Assembly: GCF_036324505.1 (NCBI RefSeq)
Contig: NC_086363.1
Coordinates: forward strand, 5,708,655 to 5,772,654
Source: Eleginops maclovinus
Taxonomy: Eukaryota; Chordata; Actinopteri; Perciformes; Eleginopidae
Direction: 5' to 3'
DNA length: 64,000 nucleotides
Shown: in pieces, positions 38,841-59,300 of the stretch
Layout: the number at the start of each line of letters is the position of its first letter
Numbering within the stretch: the stretch's first letter is position 1
The notes under the pieces: generated by a model
The model's input: the letters and a program-made list of their open reading frames with translations, nothing else
Databases searched by the model: none
What the model was told of the DNA's origin: nothing
Translations under genes and position numbers: made by a program

Positions 38841-38960
38841 ATTGGTTGATACAACTCATATTAAAGATTGGGAGATCCAACTCAAAAACAGAATCTTAAA
38901 TATGCTGATTTGAGGGACAGTCACACAACATGGACAGGACACATTGCAGGGAGGGGAGGT

Positions 38961-39276
38961 CTACTTCCAGGTCACCTCCTCACCAGGCTTCAGCTCCCTA
39001 AAGAGACAAGAAGTAGAGCGTAAATTTGTTTTTACACATAGCATTAAGTTTAAACTGGGGGAGAAATGCATAGTATGTAGCAAAAGGCATCTCACCCTTA
39101 ACAAATTGACAAATGTGGAGGAAACGTCATTCTTACCTGCTGAACAAAAGACTTTTGTTCCTGAAAGATGTCAGCTTCGAGTCCTGCATTTTGTCAAGGT
39201 ACAATCCGACAAAAAAGCCCATAGGCACCAGGATGTTAACCCAATGCTCACGGGCTAAGGATACAAAGTTGACCAT
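38961..39276 (-). CDS. ndufb1: NADH dehydrogenase 1 beta subcomplex subunit 1, complete
   Basis: Two coding exons on the minus strand, 39276-39137 and 38997-38961, total 177 nt, 58 aa, the same length as human NDUFB1. The protein starts [20 protein letters not shown], has one membrane segment at about 11-28, and ends [14 protein letters not shown] with the residue split across the intron. NDUFB1 is an accessory subunit of the membrane arm of mitochondrial complex I; it has no catalytic residues. A possible in-frame upstream ATG exists (MLPCVCLLL...), but it lies in intron sequence before a likely acceptor at about 39282, so the MVNF start is preferred. A 5'-UTR exon ends at 40166. The gene is divergent from cpsf2, as in human. 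Confidence 0.95.
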
Positions 39277-40165
39277 GCTTCCTTCAGAAATAAGCAAAAG
39301 ACAGACACATGGTAACATTAAATATATGGAGCTGATGTAATACTGATTTAAAACAGGTTTGCTAACTTTTAAAGAGTGATCTGTGCTTTTAAAATAAGTT
39401 CCTCAAAATACTTTCAACTGACAGAATCATAACAATCTAAAAAAAACGTCAAATCTTGTAATTGCCTTAGCTTCTTCACAGTGCACATATAGGCAAAGGA
39501 GATCATACAAACGAGTGCAACAATCCGACCTGCAGACCTACACGGAAGACTGGCAGAGGACTACACTTTTGTCTTGAGGAAATTGCATCTTTATCTGAGG
39601 GCCTCCACAAAACTAGAGTGATTCCAAGTGTCACAAATAGAACAGCATGAACATATTACTGAGGGGAAATTGATAGGCTTGCACAAAGCACACTACATAT
39701 ATCAGGCCTTGAGACATGACAACTTTTTAAAACGTTTCTTTTTAGACTTAGGGCAATCTTACATGTGTTGACAGAAACATAACAGAATGGGTATAGATTC
39801 AATATCATTGTTGCTAACGTTTGTTGTAGGTAAGGGTGATCTCTAAGTCCCAGAAATTACATCTCTAGTTAGCTAGTTAACAACAGCTAGTGTCAAATAA
39901 CTCAAACCATATATGAGGTTCTTCATAATTTAATATTTGCATTATAGCAACCCTCAAATAGTAAATCTGCACACTTAAACAACTCACTGCACCACAGCCA
40001 CTAGCTAACTAATCAGGTAGCTAGCTTCCATTAGCAATATGTGTCAGGTTTTCGTTGAGAATGTAATTTCAGTTAAAGTACTTTGTGGTTACCTCAGTTA
40101 ACAAATAAGAGTATAATAAAACCTCAAATGAAAGAGACACGACTCAGCAATATGCAGAATATTAC

Positions 40166-40240
40166 CTTGTGTTTACGCTCGTCGTGGCCTTCAGCTCTTC
40201 ACTTACCAGGCAGAGGACATTGGACTCTTCTAACTGTGCA
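40166..40240 (-). other. ndufb1: ndufb1 5'-UTR exon
   Basis: On the minus strand gtaaacacaag|gtaat gives a good donor at 40165-40164. Paired with an acceptor near 39282, it makes a noncoding first exon just ahead of the coding exon. The 5' end is estimated. Confidence 0.55.
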
Positions 40241-40980
40241 AATGCGACAGTGCTGCTTGAGCAAAAGAAATAAAATGTCTTAACGTGATGGCCCTTTCTG
40301 TGGCTTATATTATCAATTGCAACTTATTAATTAGAAACTTAAAAGCTACTCTATTGAATTGTATTACGATATAATAGAGACAAGGAAGGTGTATTTTCTT
40401 AAACTTATTTTGTACTAACACCGCCCTACTTGGTACGGTCCTTTGCCCTTTCACACATGATGCAGCGGCAAACATGTCTGCTAATCAAGTGTATACAGAC
40501 AACGCTAGCCAAAATGTCTTAATGTTAGAATTATAGAACATTTACTTATTTTTTTCTATTTGAACGGGAGAAATTTAGCATTTTCTCGTATAAAGGGGTA
40601 CGTTGCACCTTGCTTTGTCGAGCAAAGCCACTCACATCCGCACGTTTAGTGTAGCTAGCATGCTAAAAAGCCATACATCGCAGGGTACTTTGTTAACGTT
40701 GTTGCTAACTAGCTGTAGCTGGCAATCTAACTATGTTTACTTTTAAATAGATGACCCAGCCGCATATGTAATAGACCTATTTATGCATCATAATACTATT
40801 GCATCGTACTGTTTCATATATACTGGTTACCGGTTTTTTCATAGATTTAGTTGAATGAGTTCTCAGTCGTAAACAAAGTAATAGAGCCATACTAGTTAGG
40901 ATTTAACTGCATTGTTTATTTGTATGTTTTTTGTATGTTAACCATTGATCAACAATATTGTACTTTCAGAGAGACACCTA
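40241..40980. promoter_or_regulatory. Shared promoter region of ndufb1 (leftward) and cpsf2 (rightward)
   Basis: The two genes are divergent with under 0.8 kb between the ndufb1 first exon and the cpsf2 start exon. A cpsf2 noncoding exon probably lies here, because an acceptor (tactttcag|agagacacc) sits just before the ATG at 40988. No TATA box is convincing. The bidirectional arrangement is the same as in human. Confidence 0.6.
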
Positions 40981-40987
40981 AATAAAT

Positions 40988-47948
<6,961 letters not shown>

Positions 47949-48005
47949 CAGCAGCAGCAGCAGCAGCAGCAGGAGGAAGAGGAGGAGGAGGAGGAGGAGG
48001 AGGAC
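47949..48005 (+). repeat. cpsf2: (CAG)8-(GAG)n trinucleotide repeat directly after the cpsf2 stop codon
   Basis: Eight CAG units begin at the base after the TAG, then GAG GAA and eight GAG units. The repeat is in frame with cpsf2. It lies at the start of the 3' UTR. Confidence 0.95.
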
Positions 48006-48325
48006 ACGCAGCAGAAGAGCAAACCATGGCAGTACAGAGACAATCCTTTACGAGGACTTTACCCAGAGGAGCAGAGTGTACCACACTCCCCTGCCTTACG
48101 GGCGGCTCCAGCTGTTTCACTGCAGACCCTGTTGTATATTTTCCCTTTTATAATTTTTCTTTTTCTAGATAATGTGTTTTTTCTCTTTTTTTTTATTGTT
48201 AGTTTACCTCTACGAAGTGAGAGGCAGATGCTGTCTCTGGACTGACCTCTTTGTAAACAACTCCTCCCTCTGTACAGTCCTGATGCACTGGATGGGAAAA
48301 TGGTGTTTCCCCATCTTGTTCTGTC

Positions 48326-48331
48326 ATTAAA
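48326..48331 (+). terminator. cpsf2: cpsf2 polyadenylation signal
   Basis: ATTAAA about 380 bp after the stop codon, followed by a run of T. It is the common variant of the canonical hexamer. Confidence 0.65.
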
Positions 48332-49745
48332 AACAGATTTTTTTTTTCAAATATGAATCACGGTTAAAGGTTTGTGCCAGATTAACGCGTTCGGGGTACT
48401 GAACCCTTTTAACTACTTTAATACTTTTTGAGGGAAACGTCACGGCAGCATAAAGGATCAGGTTTCAGGTTTAAAGGACAGTATTTCCCTATGGCAGCTT
48501 CTGGTTTGTATTTTTGCACTTTCATAAAGATGGCGGCCGTGCAAGAGACAGACTACAGAAAAAAAAGGTAAATAATCAATTTGAAAAAAGTCCCAGTTTG
48601 GGATTAATAAAGTATTTCTGAACACAGCTAGTTTTGGTAAACCTTTGAAAATAAACCTAGACCCTATATTTCCAAAAATTCTATTTCAATCCCCTTACAA
48701 ACAGTGAGTGTTTTCTAAGTGCTCCACATGTGTTGTCAAGGTGGTGAAGAGGTTTCTTCATTTGCATGTGTTTGGGCACATTTGTGTTTTTTTATTTGCA
48801 TTGTTTTTTTGCAGTGTGCTTCTCCTCATGGAAATGTATTGAGCAGGTTTGATCGTCCACCATACACACATCTTAATATGCCAAACTGGGTTTACCCCCA
48901 TGACTTAACAAGGGTAATTAGTCCTTACGCGTCAAATTCCCGTTTATGTGAAATGTAAAATGAATATTCCTTAAACAAATTGTGACATCTTACTGCCGAA
49001 ACGACCAAAATGATCCCCAGCTCTATCCATATTTGATGGGTTTTACACAACATTTACTGCCTACTAGGTCACCTAGTTCCTGCAGTAACACCAGATGGAG
49101 ACATTTTTCCGCTGCTTCTAACCGGCCTCTGAATACCCGTATCAAATCTGCCCATGCAGCAGGACCATCTGTAATACAGCGGTGAGATGACATTGTCCCT
49201 GAAGTGATAACTGGGATTGACTATAATTCAGCATGCCGTCTAGTGAGCCACGATTACTGCTTCTCTTTTTATTTTAGGCAACATTTCTCTTGCAGCAAAA
49301 ACACATTCTTTATACCTCCCTGGCTCTTGGTGAGGGGCAAAAAAAGAAAATGAAATGGTTCAGCAGTTTGTTTTCTTATCTGTCTCAGGCACACATGGAT
49401 ATACAGCGTCACCTCTGCTGTGCTCCAGTGAGGTCTATCAGCTGTATTAAGGAGGCGGGTGATAAGAGGGGATGCAGCTCGGGTGGCGGACGGAGGGGAA
49501 GGCAGGGTGTCATTGCCGGAGAGATGTGTCCGCTGCAGCCGTGGTGGCACATTGACTCGGTTGATTACATTTGCATCGCTGTGTGAATCCCCCGAGGTAG
49601 ATCCTTAACACATGCAGCTGCGGATTCCCACTTATATGGATACATCAAAACAAATCCCCTCCTCCAGCATCCCCACAACTCCTCTTCATCATCCCATACT
49701 CTCTAACCTCACACGTGCATCATAGGTGGCGCAATCACAGGGGGC

Positions 49746-49769
49746 GCGCGCACACACACACACACACAC
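49746..49769. repeat. (CA)n microsatellite
   Basis: A short GC-alternating stretch followed by about 20 bp of uninterrupted CA. Confidence 0.85.
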
Positions 49770-52425
49770 AACAAGTAGGACAGTGAAAGTGTGTGTGTGC
49801 AAGGTTGGAGGAGTTAGACTCGAGCACGCATGGCTCACTGACATGCGGGCCAGTTTTTTTACACTGTTGCATAACATACAGTTTTGCACTTTAGAAACAT
49901 TAAAATTTAAATGCTCTTCTTTAATCCGTGGCTCTCACACACACATACACACACAAAACTTTCATGTTGCATCAATGGTGCTTTTTATTTATTTCTGCCC
50001 CTCCCTCCCCTGAGCCTCACTAACCTGTGACAGACAGAAGCTGAATGAGAGATAGAGTGGAGATGAGGGAGAGAGGAGCTCTTCTGTGCCACAGAGCATG
50101 CCAGCCCTGCCCAGTCACTGCTTTTCATTTTGATAATTGACCGACAACGCCAGAAATGTCCATCAGCTAATCCTCTTAGCTTTCATAATGCTGACTCTGT
50201 CACAGAAGCCCCTGTTTTAATGTAACGAGCAGCTAAGCCCAGAGCACAGGGCAGGCTCTCCCCCCTGAGTCCACTCTGCCCCCTGGAGGCCGGACAGAGA
50301 TCGGCTCTCCACTCAACAAGTGCCCTGCCAATCTGTCAAATCTATAAATCCATAACCCCCCCTCCTCTGCCTTTCGCAACGTACACATTGGCATAGAGCT
50401 GTAATGAAAAAAAGGGGCATCTTCCTGATCGCTGTGCATCCATTCATCTGCGTAAAGGGAGGATGAATGAATTTAATCCCTCTGAATTCCCGGTCTACTC
50501 ACTAAGCAGACCACTTAATGCCAATGACATCAATGTAATAATGTGAAAGGGGGACACATTTCTATGAAACCTGACGATATTCAAACATAGCATAAGACAC
50601 CACAACCCCATGATACCCTGCTCTAAAAATGGACTCTGTGACTCGGCCCAAATGGATGTCACCGTGAAATTTCTGGAGCTTTATCACTGTTAGTTTCACC
50701 AGCTCAGGCATAGATTTTGAAGTGAATATGAAGCATTTCTTTGACATAATGACAGTTTATTTGTAAAATGAGTCTCCATGATTTTACCATTGTCATGCTT
50801 TCAGATCACCCCCCGAGGAAAATGCGACTGCAATATTTAAAAAAGACGAAACCAAAGCTTAAATAATTATATAGACATTTGAAAATAGGCACAAAAAGAG
50901 AATTCCGACAATTATTCCAGCCCCTTTTTTTCAGCCTGACATATCTGGAATTTCTGACAGCCAAAATCTCTCCCACTCAGTAAACTGTACAATGAAGTGT
51001 CAAAAAAAGGAACATGGTTGCAAATCTACCATTGTTGGCATTTCCATTTTAATATGTCATTGTCAATTATTTCTCCAAGAATCAGTTTGTGTTGCCTCTT
51101 GAAACAAAATGAAGAACCTAAAAGTAGCTTTAGAAGGATTTTGGACGCTGTTCATTCTCTTTCCTGTTTCTAGTCTTTTCATTTTCTTTCCACACATCTT
51201 AATTCCTCCCTAGGCCCTAGCTTGCTTTTCCCTCCACCTCTTCCCTAATTCCTGCCTCTGAGGGTAATCCCCATGTGCCAGCATCTTCCCGTGGTAATGG
51301 TCCGTCAGTGGAGGAACCACTCTTTCCCACCCTCTCTTTAAGACACGCATAGAAGGGCTGTGTTGAGCAGGAATCCTGAATTACATCATTACGGAGGTGA
51401 TCCTCTTATGCAACCTGCTCTTCACACCCATCCACAAAGCGGGGATGCTCACGAGTACAAATCCACGAAGGCACTTGCTGCCAGATTATCTGCCATCCAC
51501 AATACTGCAGCTGCCATGTTTCCCTTTTGATGAAACAATGCGTTTTGTTGGGTGCATGCATGGCTGGGAGTCACGCTGTCTGGCTCCCTGGCACAGACAT
51601 TTGGATGACTTAGTGATCATGTGTATGTGACTGGATATACAGGACAGATCACATGAGATTGTTTTGCCTGGCTTGTGTACAAACAGTGCATTCTTCTCCT
51701 CCCAGAGCAGAAACAAAACTGACCAGTTGGTTGTCCGTAACTTGAGGCGATGAGGGCAATAGGATCAGGAAACACGTTCTTGGATGAGGGCAGTATCAGC
51801 CTCTTAGCAAACTGCACTCAGCCTGACATGTGGTTGCAGCCAGTCAGCAGAATGCATCCTGCCTGGCCTGCTCTTTCCGCTCAGCACATCAGAGGCAGCC
51901 GGCCTTATCTGATGTGACATGGCGGACACCACCTTGAGAGCTACGCGGACACCCTGCCGATGATTAATTCAAGCTCAGAAGACACGAAGAGGATCGGCTC
52001 TCCGTGTTTACCCCTGCAGACGCCTCTCCTAAACTGAGGATGACTCCCTGGCATGACACACAGGCGTGTAATAAGGCTGAATCATTCGCAGCGAATGATG
52101 TCGATGTGAGAACGAGTAGAGGCCAGATCCAGGAGTGTGAATCCAGAGAAGTGACTCTGCACTACAACTGTTTGTCTTCGTGCAGCTCAGTTTACATGCC
52201 AGCACTCTCAGCAGTGAGCTGCAGACCTCGGCCGAACAAAGAGTCTAAATGATTCCGCTTGCTTTCACTTGAGATGCAACATAAGTGAGCAGCACCTGGT
52301 AAAGACAGATAGTGTCAAATCACAGGCAGCTGATTTTTCTTTTGTTGCTTTTTTGTCACTCACAATCTCTTTGAGGCAGATTCTTGCTGTTTCATGCTGA
52401 ATACAGATTACAATAAAGGCTGTAG

Positions 52426-52478
52426 TGTATCAGCAGTATGCCGTGGTGTAGCAGCAGGAGGAGGAGGAGGAGGAGGAG
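52426..52478 (+). pseudogene. Stray copy of the cpsf2 stop-codon region
   Basis: tgtatcagcagtatgccgtg, then gtgtagcagcag and six or more GAG units, match cpsf2 47931-48002 with two substitutions (c/t and a/g, both silent in the YQQYAVV-stop reading) and a shorter CAG run. The exon's upstream part and the intron are absent. The copy ends in GAG repeats, which suggests it arose through repeat-mediated duplication rather than reverse transcription. Confidence 0.7.
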
Positions 52479-54696
52479 TAAGAGCCATATTTGTGTTTCT
52501 GAAGATTTGCGTTAGGCTGACTGTGTGAGAGTTGACTTTCTGATACCCTGGGACTGGTTAAGCTTTTTTTCTACCCTTTGGTCACGAGAGGAAAGCCAGA
52601 GCCAGTTCCATTCGCTAATTTATGCCATGAGATGAGGGTAAAACATCAAGAAAAGGCTCAGACATTGCCATTACCTTTCCACACATGTAACACGGCTCAC
52701 ACATTTGAACACTTTTTTAATTTCAATGCTAAATATTCCCCTGACTTCAGACATGAGACACAGGCTTGGATTGGAGAACATACTGGTGGCATCACATATT
52801 TAACAAATTGGGGGATTTACAAGAAACTAATTTAGAGGGAGTTAAGTAACTGAAGCTGAGATACACTGAACGTTAGAATTAAAAACAGTAACCACAACTT
52901 TGAGATGTTAGCCTTTGCAGACCATTTACATGTACCAAAACTTAAATACCCTAAAAACTATAATATGGCCTCTTTAAAAAACCTTTCCACAGGAGAAATG
53001 ATCCAGCTGTTTTAACAGACTGAGCATTATCTGTATGATGAGCGCACTGCATGTTAAAAATGGTGGAGTGCCACTTTTATTAAAAAACTTTTCTGCTAAC
53101 ATTTCCATCAAAAAGGCACGTTCCAGTCCTCGTGACCGCTTATGAATAATAAGGCTATATGACATTAGCAACTCCTACTCACCCTCCTACCACACAGTGC
53201 CTATAACTTTTGTGTCCAGTATGGAGGTGTGTGGGGTGGTGAAATCACACAGCAGGGAAATCTACTGGCTCATTGACTTTATTGCACACGTCTTCATTCC
53301 TAGCTCCTCCAAGTGAATGAAGTAGAGGAACTCACCCTCGCCTACCCTCTGTTTCAGAGTCCTGGCTCCTGCATTTTATGAGACTTTGTATCCTGCGTCT
53401 CCAACTCTGATGCTATCTTCCCAGAATGAATGGGCTGCATGTTTCTGCTGGCATACCCTCCGTGGTCAGTCTGAATTGGACTCTCCGCTGCTCTTTGCAG
53501 CAGGGAAAGATGGCTGTTTGCCTGCATAACCTTCCTTTTGTGCCCTGCAGACAAAAGAATAATGATGTTATTTATGTGCAGCTCATTACAAAAGGTCAAG
53601 TCTCTCTCAGATATAGTCCTTTAACTCTAACCACTAAAACTTCATCCAATTTCACACACTCCTGATGCTCACTCTACAATGAATAAACATTCAAAAAGTC
53701 GGATGGATCTGTTTGGCGCAGAGGATGAGGGGGGTGTTGAGATGGGTGCAGTGCGGTTCGTAAGAAAAGGAGTTTGACACCAGAATATTGAAAAAGAAGT
53801 AACATAATAGTCGAATAACAAGTAACATGAAGAGACATTTACTCTGGAGGAGCACAGTGCAGTATAAAACAGTCCAATGCAACATCAGAGAGCCTCAGGT
53901 GGAGCATAAATAAACATTATTGCCCTTTAAAAACTAGTTGGACAACAAATTGTGAATTAAGGTTCACTTACTTGCCTTTACTGAAGCTCTCATTCATATT
54001 TTCACAGACTTCCTGAGCAGATTCAAACAGCCACCGAGGTGAATGACCAATTAACGACAGCATCTCAACAAACAAGGTAAGCTTAACAAAAGCAACATAT
54101 AAAACATGGCACTGTACGGTGTTGCATAATCTATACTGTATACCGTTCTACACATTACGTCAACCTCACGTAGCTACTGAGTCAATGCACCAAACATTTA
54201 GAAATACGTTTTCTTGTAAAGGCAGTCCGAAGCCACTCCTGTACGTCACACTGGCACTTATCATGTGTTAGAAAAATAAATAAATCAAAGCCAGCTGGAA
54301 TGAAACGCACATAAATGACCAATTTGCTGTTTTCTGGTGCAGATACACCTGCATGTCACGTAGTTACAGTATAAAAAAGCGCCTGCATGAATAATATCTT
54401 GTGCAGATGCTGGATGTCTCGGGTTGACTGAGTTGCTGACGACAGCTGTATGGGTGAGTTTCTTTTTGATGTCCCGGAAGATGAAGAGAGATACAGAGAT
54501 GCCTGCTGCCTCCTAGATTAGACTCTCTGTTGCTCCTCTCTGCCCTGTTTACTCTTCACACCTGAACAGGCAAACAAATAAACCTGCAGTGCTGCCCCAG
54601 AATGCTCAACACTCACGATTAATATTTTATTTTCCCCCTGCAGCTAACTGAAGAGCTTATGCAAGGAGTAAAAATCAGCAGGTCTCCAGAGATATT

Positions 54697-54701
<5 letters not shown>

Positions 54702-54747
<46 letters not shown>
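54702..54747. repeat. (TG)23 microsatellite
   Basis: 46 bp of uninterrupted TG in intergenic sequence. Confidence 0.97.
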
Positions 54748-54748
<1 letters not shown>

Positions 54749-55166
54749 CCAGCTTGTACTGTACTATCTGAACCAGCCGTCGGCCTGGTAAAGTATGCTC
54801 TGCAATTGTTGGCAGTTTGAGATAGAAAAAAAAAAGAGGTGGGGATATTTCTCCCGCCATCTGTTTATTTGCTTCAGATGATTAGTAAAATATTAGTAAC
54901 AAGGCCAGCAGCGCATTAATTGAAGGTGTCAAACTCCCTTCTTTGGCTCAGTGTCACCTCTATCCACCACTAACACACCTCAGCAGAATCAGCCCCACTT
55001 ATACAATACATGGGATATCCCAGCACTGTGCAAACACTGTGAAAGGACATACTGTATTCCAATTGCCCTTGTGTCCTTTGTATCGTATCAACAAAAACAG
55101 AATTTAAAGCGATATTCAGGGTAATCTCAGAGTTTTCAAAGTTATATGGTAACATTTATTGAAGGC

Positions 55167-55279
55167 TTAAAGGGGCCCTATTGTGCTTTTATTTAGTGTT
55201 CCCTTTCTGAACATGTAAACATGTCCCAGTAGAGGCACACACATGAAACCTGCAAATTAGCATAATAGGGACCCTTTAA
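55167..55279. mobile_element. TTAA-flanked MITE, short copy 3
   Basis: Bounded by TTAA at 55167-55170 and 55276-55279. Ends ttaaaggggccctattgtgc and gcataatagggacccttta are inverted repeats of the same family as 18797-19003. The interior keeps catgtcccagtagaggcaca but has lost the middle of longer copies (113 bp in total). Confidence 0.75.
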
Positions 55280-56825
55280 ACTTGGAGATAAAAGGAGAAG
55301 TTAAGATGGACTGGGCATAAAAAATCATTTCAATAACAAATCCTCCAACAAAAAAACCATGCAATGATTTAATCATCTATATTGGATATATTGACAATCA
55401 AACAGCTAGATTTTGCAAAGATAATCATGAGTCAGTTTCTTTGAAGACATCGTTATTAAACAAACTAAATGAGTACACTTCCTGTTTGTCTTTTGCAAAA
55501 GTACCATTATAATGTTAACCTGTGACACACTGTGTTGCAGCACCACGAGTAGAGAAGTGATATAAATACAGCAACTTTGACTCTAAGGTAAGTGGCAGCG
55601 GCAATGTTTATTTAATGTTTGGGACCAAAAGCTAGGCAGAAGATGGAATTCTTGTGAATTTTGCTTTATACATACTTTCATTTGTATATTGAAGATTGTG
55701 ACAAACAGTTTCTAAAAGTTATTAGTTACTCAGCTTTATTCTGTATATAGCCATTGTTTACAAACCTCTGACAGCGGTAGGGAAATCCGTCTATAGCGTA
55801 TACGTTAAGTGGAACATGCTGTGAGTACGCTTCAAAAGCAACACATTATGCACTGGAAAAAGTGTTCCCACAATTACAGAAACAATGTGTAAAGCGTGCC
55901 GTGGTTCTGCTGAATCTTAATCGCTGCATGGAACCAGAGAATAAGCTGCATGAGTCATTGCAGCAATAATGGAGTTTGTAGCTGACATGAGCAGCGCTGA
56001 GTCAATTGTTGTGCAACACTCACACAGTTCATTGTTAACACCCATGACATCAAGTCATTAGTGATCTGCAGCGCAAGGACGTGACACATGCTTGGCATTT
56101 ATATCAAACAACACATTTACATCACACTGACTGCTCCCTTTGACATCTACCCACATTAAAACACTCCCACAAAGCCAATCTCTCACCGTCTCCCGGCAGC
56201 TAAAACCACAGTTCACACACATTATTATCTCTGTTGCAGATCAGCGGCCTTTCCCTGCGTCCTGCAGGAGGCAAAGGAGGCCATGTATGTATGTTTGACA
56301 GAGCCAGGGAGTGTAAAGCAGTGGCTAAATCTCTGTAAGCAGGCCCTGGCACGGATCCCCAATTGCCTGCCTGCTGTGTGGGCAGTGGGCCTGAAGGGGA
56401 CTAATCCCTTGGCATGGGCTCGGGTCACACATGTCGATGTGTACGTCTGTGGATCTGCAGAAGATCCAAGCTGCAGGATGAAGACCTGGCGAGGGATTCA
56501 AAAAGCCATGACTAATAACCTGCAACGCCTTCCGTGCTTAACTAGCAGCCCTGACACAATCTCACATGCTCTTTGGAGAGGATGGTTTTTGGAGATGTAC
56601 CACAGACAGGGACAACCCTGGTCTTACATAACCTCGCTCTGCGGGAGATTGCGTTGGAGTGTGTGACCTTTGACCCCTGCATGCCGCTCGGTTTTTGCTT
56701 AAGTGGACAGCAGATGTGTGGTTGTAAAAAGTTGACATGCTGTTTTAGCCTTTTCGACCTGTGTGCAGATGGCTAAGAGGGCGCCGCACCTTTCCTGTCG
56801 GTCATCTTGGCAATCAAGATGACCT

Positions 56826-56960
56826 GGAGGGTGGCTCGGGGGTAAACAGGTGTATACCAATTAGAGGGTCAGTGGATCAATCTCCAAACCCTGCCGCTGA
56901 CATGTTGAAGGTTCCTTGGGCAAGACAGGCATCTCTACAGTATTCAAGTGTAGGTACCGT
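56826..56960 (+). repeat. Degenerate tRNA-derived V-SINE-like remnant
   Basis: ggagggtggctcgggggtaa resembles an A-box region, gtggatcaatctccaaacc a B box, and gaaggttccttgggcaagac the V-SINE core. The 3' tail is not recognisable. Old and diverged. Confidence 0.55.
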
Positions 56961-57639
56961 AGGATAATGTAACGGGTAGCAATATGCAGCCTTACAAGTC
57001 CCACTGTGATTTCAAGACAGCACTGTTGTCTGTAAAACACATTGAAATAAGCAATATACTTCATAAAAGTTAAAAAAATGTCATAGCATTTCAAAGACAA
57101 CCCAACTATGATTGGTTGTTTATTTAAGATAACAACATTTCATCCAATTAATAAAAGGCAAAGTAAAGAAAATCCTCTGAAACATTGTCTGTTCATACGC
57201 TGATGTAATCTGAGCTCCAAGAACCTAACACTGGCTTTTTAAGTGTTGACATTGAATTTTCAAATTCAATATGATTTACTGTCATGAGTGTAACAAAGAC
57301 AATAGAGCCAAAGTGTCAAGTTATAAGATTAAAAGGAAAAACTTCATTAAATTCATAAAATCAATTAAAAAGCAGCACAGCTACAACACGAAACATGACT
57401 CATGATTAAAGCACAGAGAATTCGACAACGTTATCCATTGATGCTTATTTTATGCAGATTTTTCTCACTTGACAATTAGATGAAAAGATTGAATATACTC
57501 TTGAAATTAGAATCCGCCCACCAGCATGTGTAAAACCACACAAACTATTATACTATGAACACACAACCAACCAACAGTGAAGCACATGACTCCCGTAATA
57601 CCACAAGTTGTCATTTTTACACATGGGCTTTGTACAGAC

Positions 57640-57760
57640 TAAACATATAAGCTTTCCAACTGCTGGGAGTCGGTGTGTGTTAACTGAGTCAAACTGAGCC
57701 AGGATAGCTGTTTCCAGTCGTTATGCTCAGCTAAGCTAACTCCCTGAGTGTAGTTTTATA
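57640..57760. repeat. Old interspersed repeat related to 7140-7460
   Basis: Shares gccaggatagctgtttccag and ttatgctcagctaagctaac with the 7.3 kb copy. Same fish repeat family; superfamily unknown. Confidence 0.45.
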
Positions 57761-58467
57761 AAAACATTATAGTAGACATCTTCTTTGCTCACTTTCTGTA
57801 GGTTTTTAAGAAATCAGGTTTATATTTCCCAAAATGTGGAACTATTTCATTAAAGTTCTTGTAAGTGGAAACATCGTGTGCCTTTAATTGAATGGGAAAA
57901 ACTATTAAAAGTTCACTAATGGGAAGAGACTTAATTATTTTCTGGGGGCAGACTATAAATACAGCTGGGTACTAACAGGAGATGTGCAGCATGGCTTTTA
58001 TTACCAACACTACTGCAACATTTAAAATACTTTGACTCATTCTCTTATGGGAGGATTCAGTACAAGAATAAGAAACATGGATACAAGAGATAATATCTTG
58101 GGAGTATGTTTTAGATGCATTTTCCCTAACAACATTAATTGATGGTATCATATTAACTTATATCAAAGTATAACGTCTGCTTCTCCTAATCATACTTTCC
58201 TTTTGGAGTCTAGGGAATTAAAACTGTCCAATTATTTCCTGTATCAAAAAAAGTGACAGCTCCAGAACTGAAGCGCCCAGTTGTCTTGTTGGGTGTCACA
58301 TTTGCAGAGATGCGAAGTATCGAACACAAACCAGAGGTGTAGTGGAGGCTTCAAACAGTACAACTTTTACAATTCAAGCTCATACTGTATATCATAGGGA
58401 AAATTCATGACATATTAAAGGAAAGTGGGACTCTTTAGTGTTTTTCTAATACACATCAGAATTGATT

Positions 58468-58482
58468 CCCCCCCCCCCCCCC
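58468..58482. repeat. Poly-C run
   Basis: Fifteen consecutive cytosines, likely of uncertain length. Confidence 0.9.
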
Positions 58483-59300
58483 TTTATAATGCCAATTGTT
58501 TACCTTATAGTGACCACCAACATTTATTCTACTACTGTCACACCGACTTAAAGCTCCTCATTACATTATTCATATCTAGTATATGCAGGTCCAATAGCTA
58601 TTTGTGTGAAGCAATTTTCTGGAGGCAAACTATTACAATCTTGGCAAAAAAAAAGCTTAAGGCAGTGAGAAATGATTTTATGGCTATAGATTTCAAAGGG
58701 TGGATGGGGGTAGCACTGATGCCGGTGAGCTTGAAGATCTATAACCTCAATTATTCAGCATGATATCAAAATGAGGATACCAGGTGACTTGGAGGCCAGT
58801 TATTAAAGGAGGCTGTGTTTGGGATTTAGAGAAATATGGATTGGGTTGTATAACACTGGGATACTATTGTTGTTTTGAGGAGCATGATAGGGCTTGACTG
58901 GTCGCACACATCTAACCTGTGCGTAAGAGATCTCCGGGCTGATCGATGAGGTGTCAATCCAGACAGTGGAGATAAAAGCAGCATTTTTTGTTGTTGTTTG
59001 CACATGCAGTCAGGGGAAAGTCCGGTATCCTTGAAAGGGCGCATAGTGGGGGGGCAGCTTGAAGCACAGGGGGCTGATGGTCCTCTCGCTCATCAGCTTT
59101 TTCTGCACTGAGGAGGAATCCATGTGAAGGGGGAGGCGCTCGAGCGAGGCGAGCTGCACGACTGCTGGCCGAATTTAACAATTAACCTTGGTGAACACAG
59201 ATTGGTTTCACTTAACAGGCGCAGGTGCATGGAGTTTGCTATCCGGCGCAGCTGATCGACCCCACGTTCATGGCTGTGTACGCTGACGCATTTGATGCCA

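Larger units (their letters stand above)
47949..48345 (+). other. cpsf2: cpsf2 3' UTR
   Basis: Runs from the TAG at 47946 to just past the ATTAAA poly(A) signal at 48326-48331, which is followed by a T-rich downstream element. The frame of cpsf2 stays open through it until TGA at 48243. Confidence 0.7.
48346..59300. other. Gene-free interval between cpsf2 and slc24a4
   Basis: No conserved coding exon recognised in about 11 kb. Open frames are short and lack known domains. Named contents are a fragment of the cpsf2 end (52426-52478), TG and AC microsatellites (49746-49769, 54702-54747), a TTAA MITE (55167-55279), a V-SINE remnant (56826-56960), an old interspersed repeat (57640-57760) and a poly-C run (58468-58482). 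It probably contains regulatory sequence for slc24a4, but none can be shown. Confidence 0.6.
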
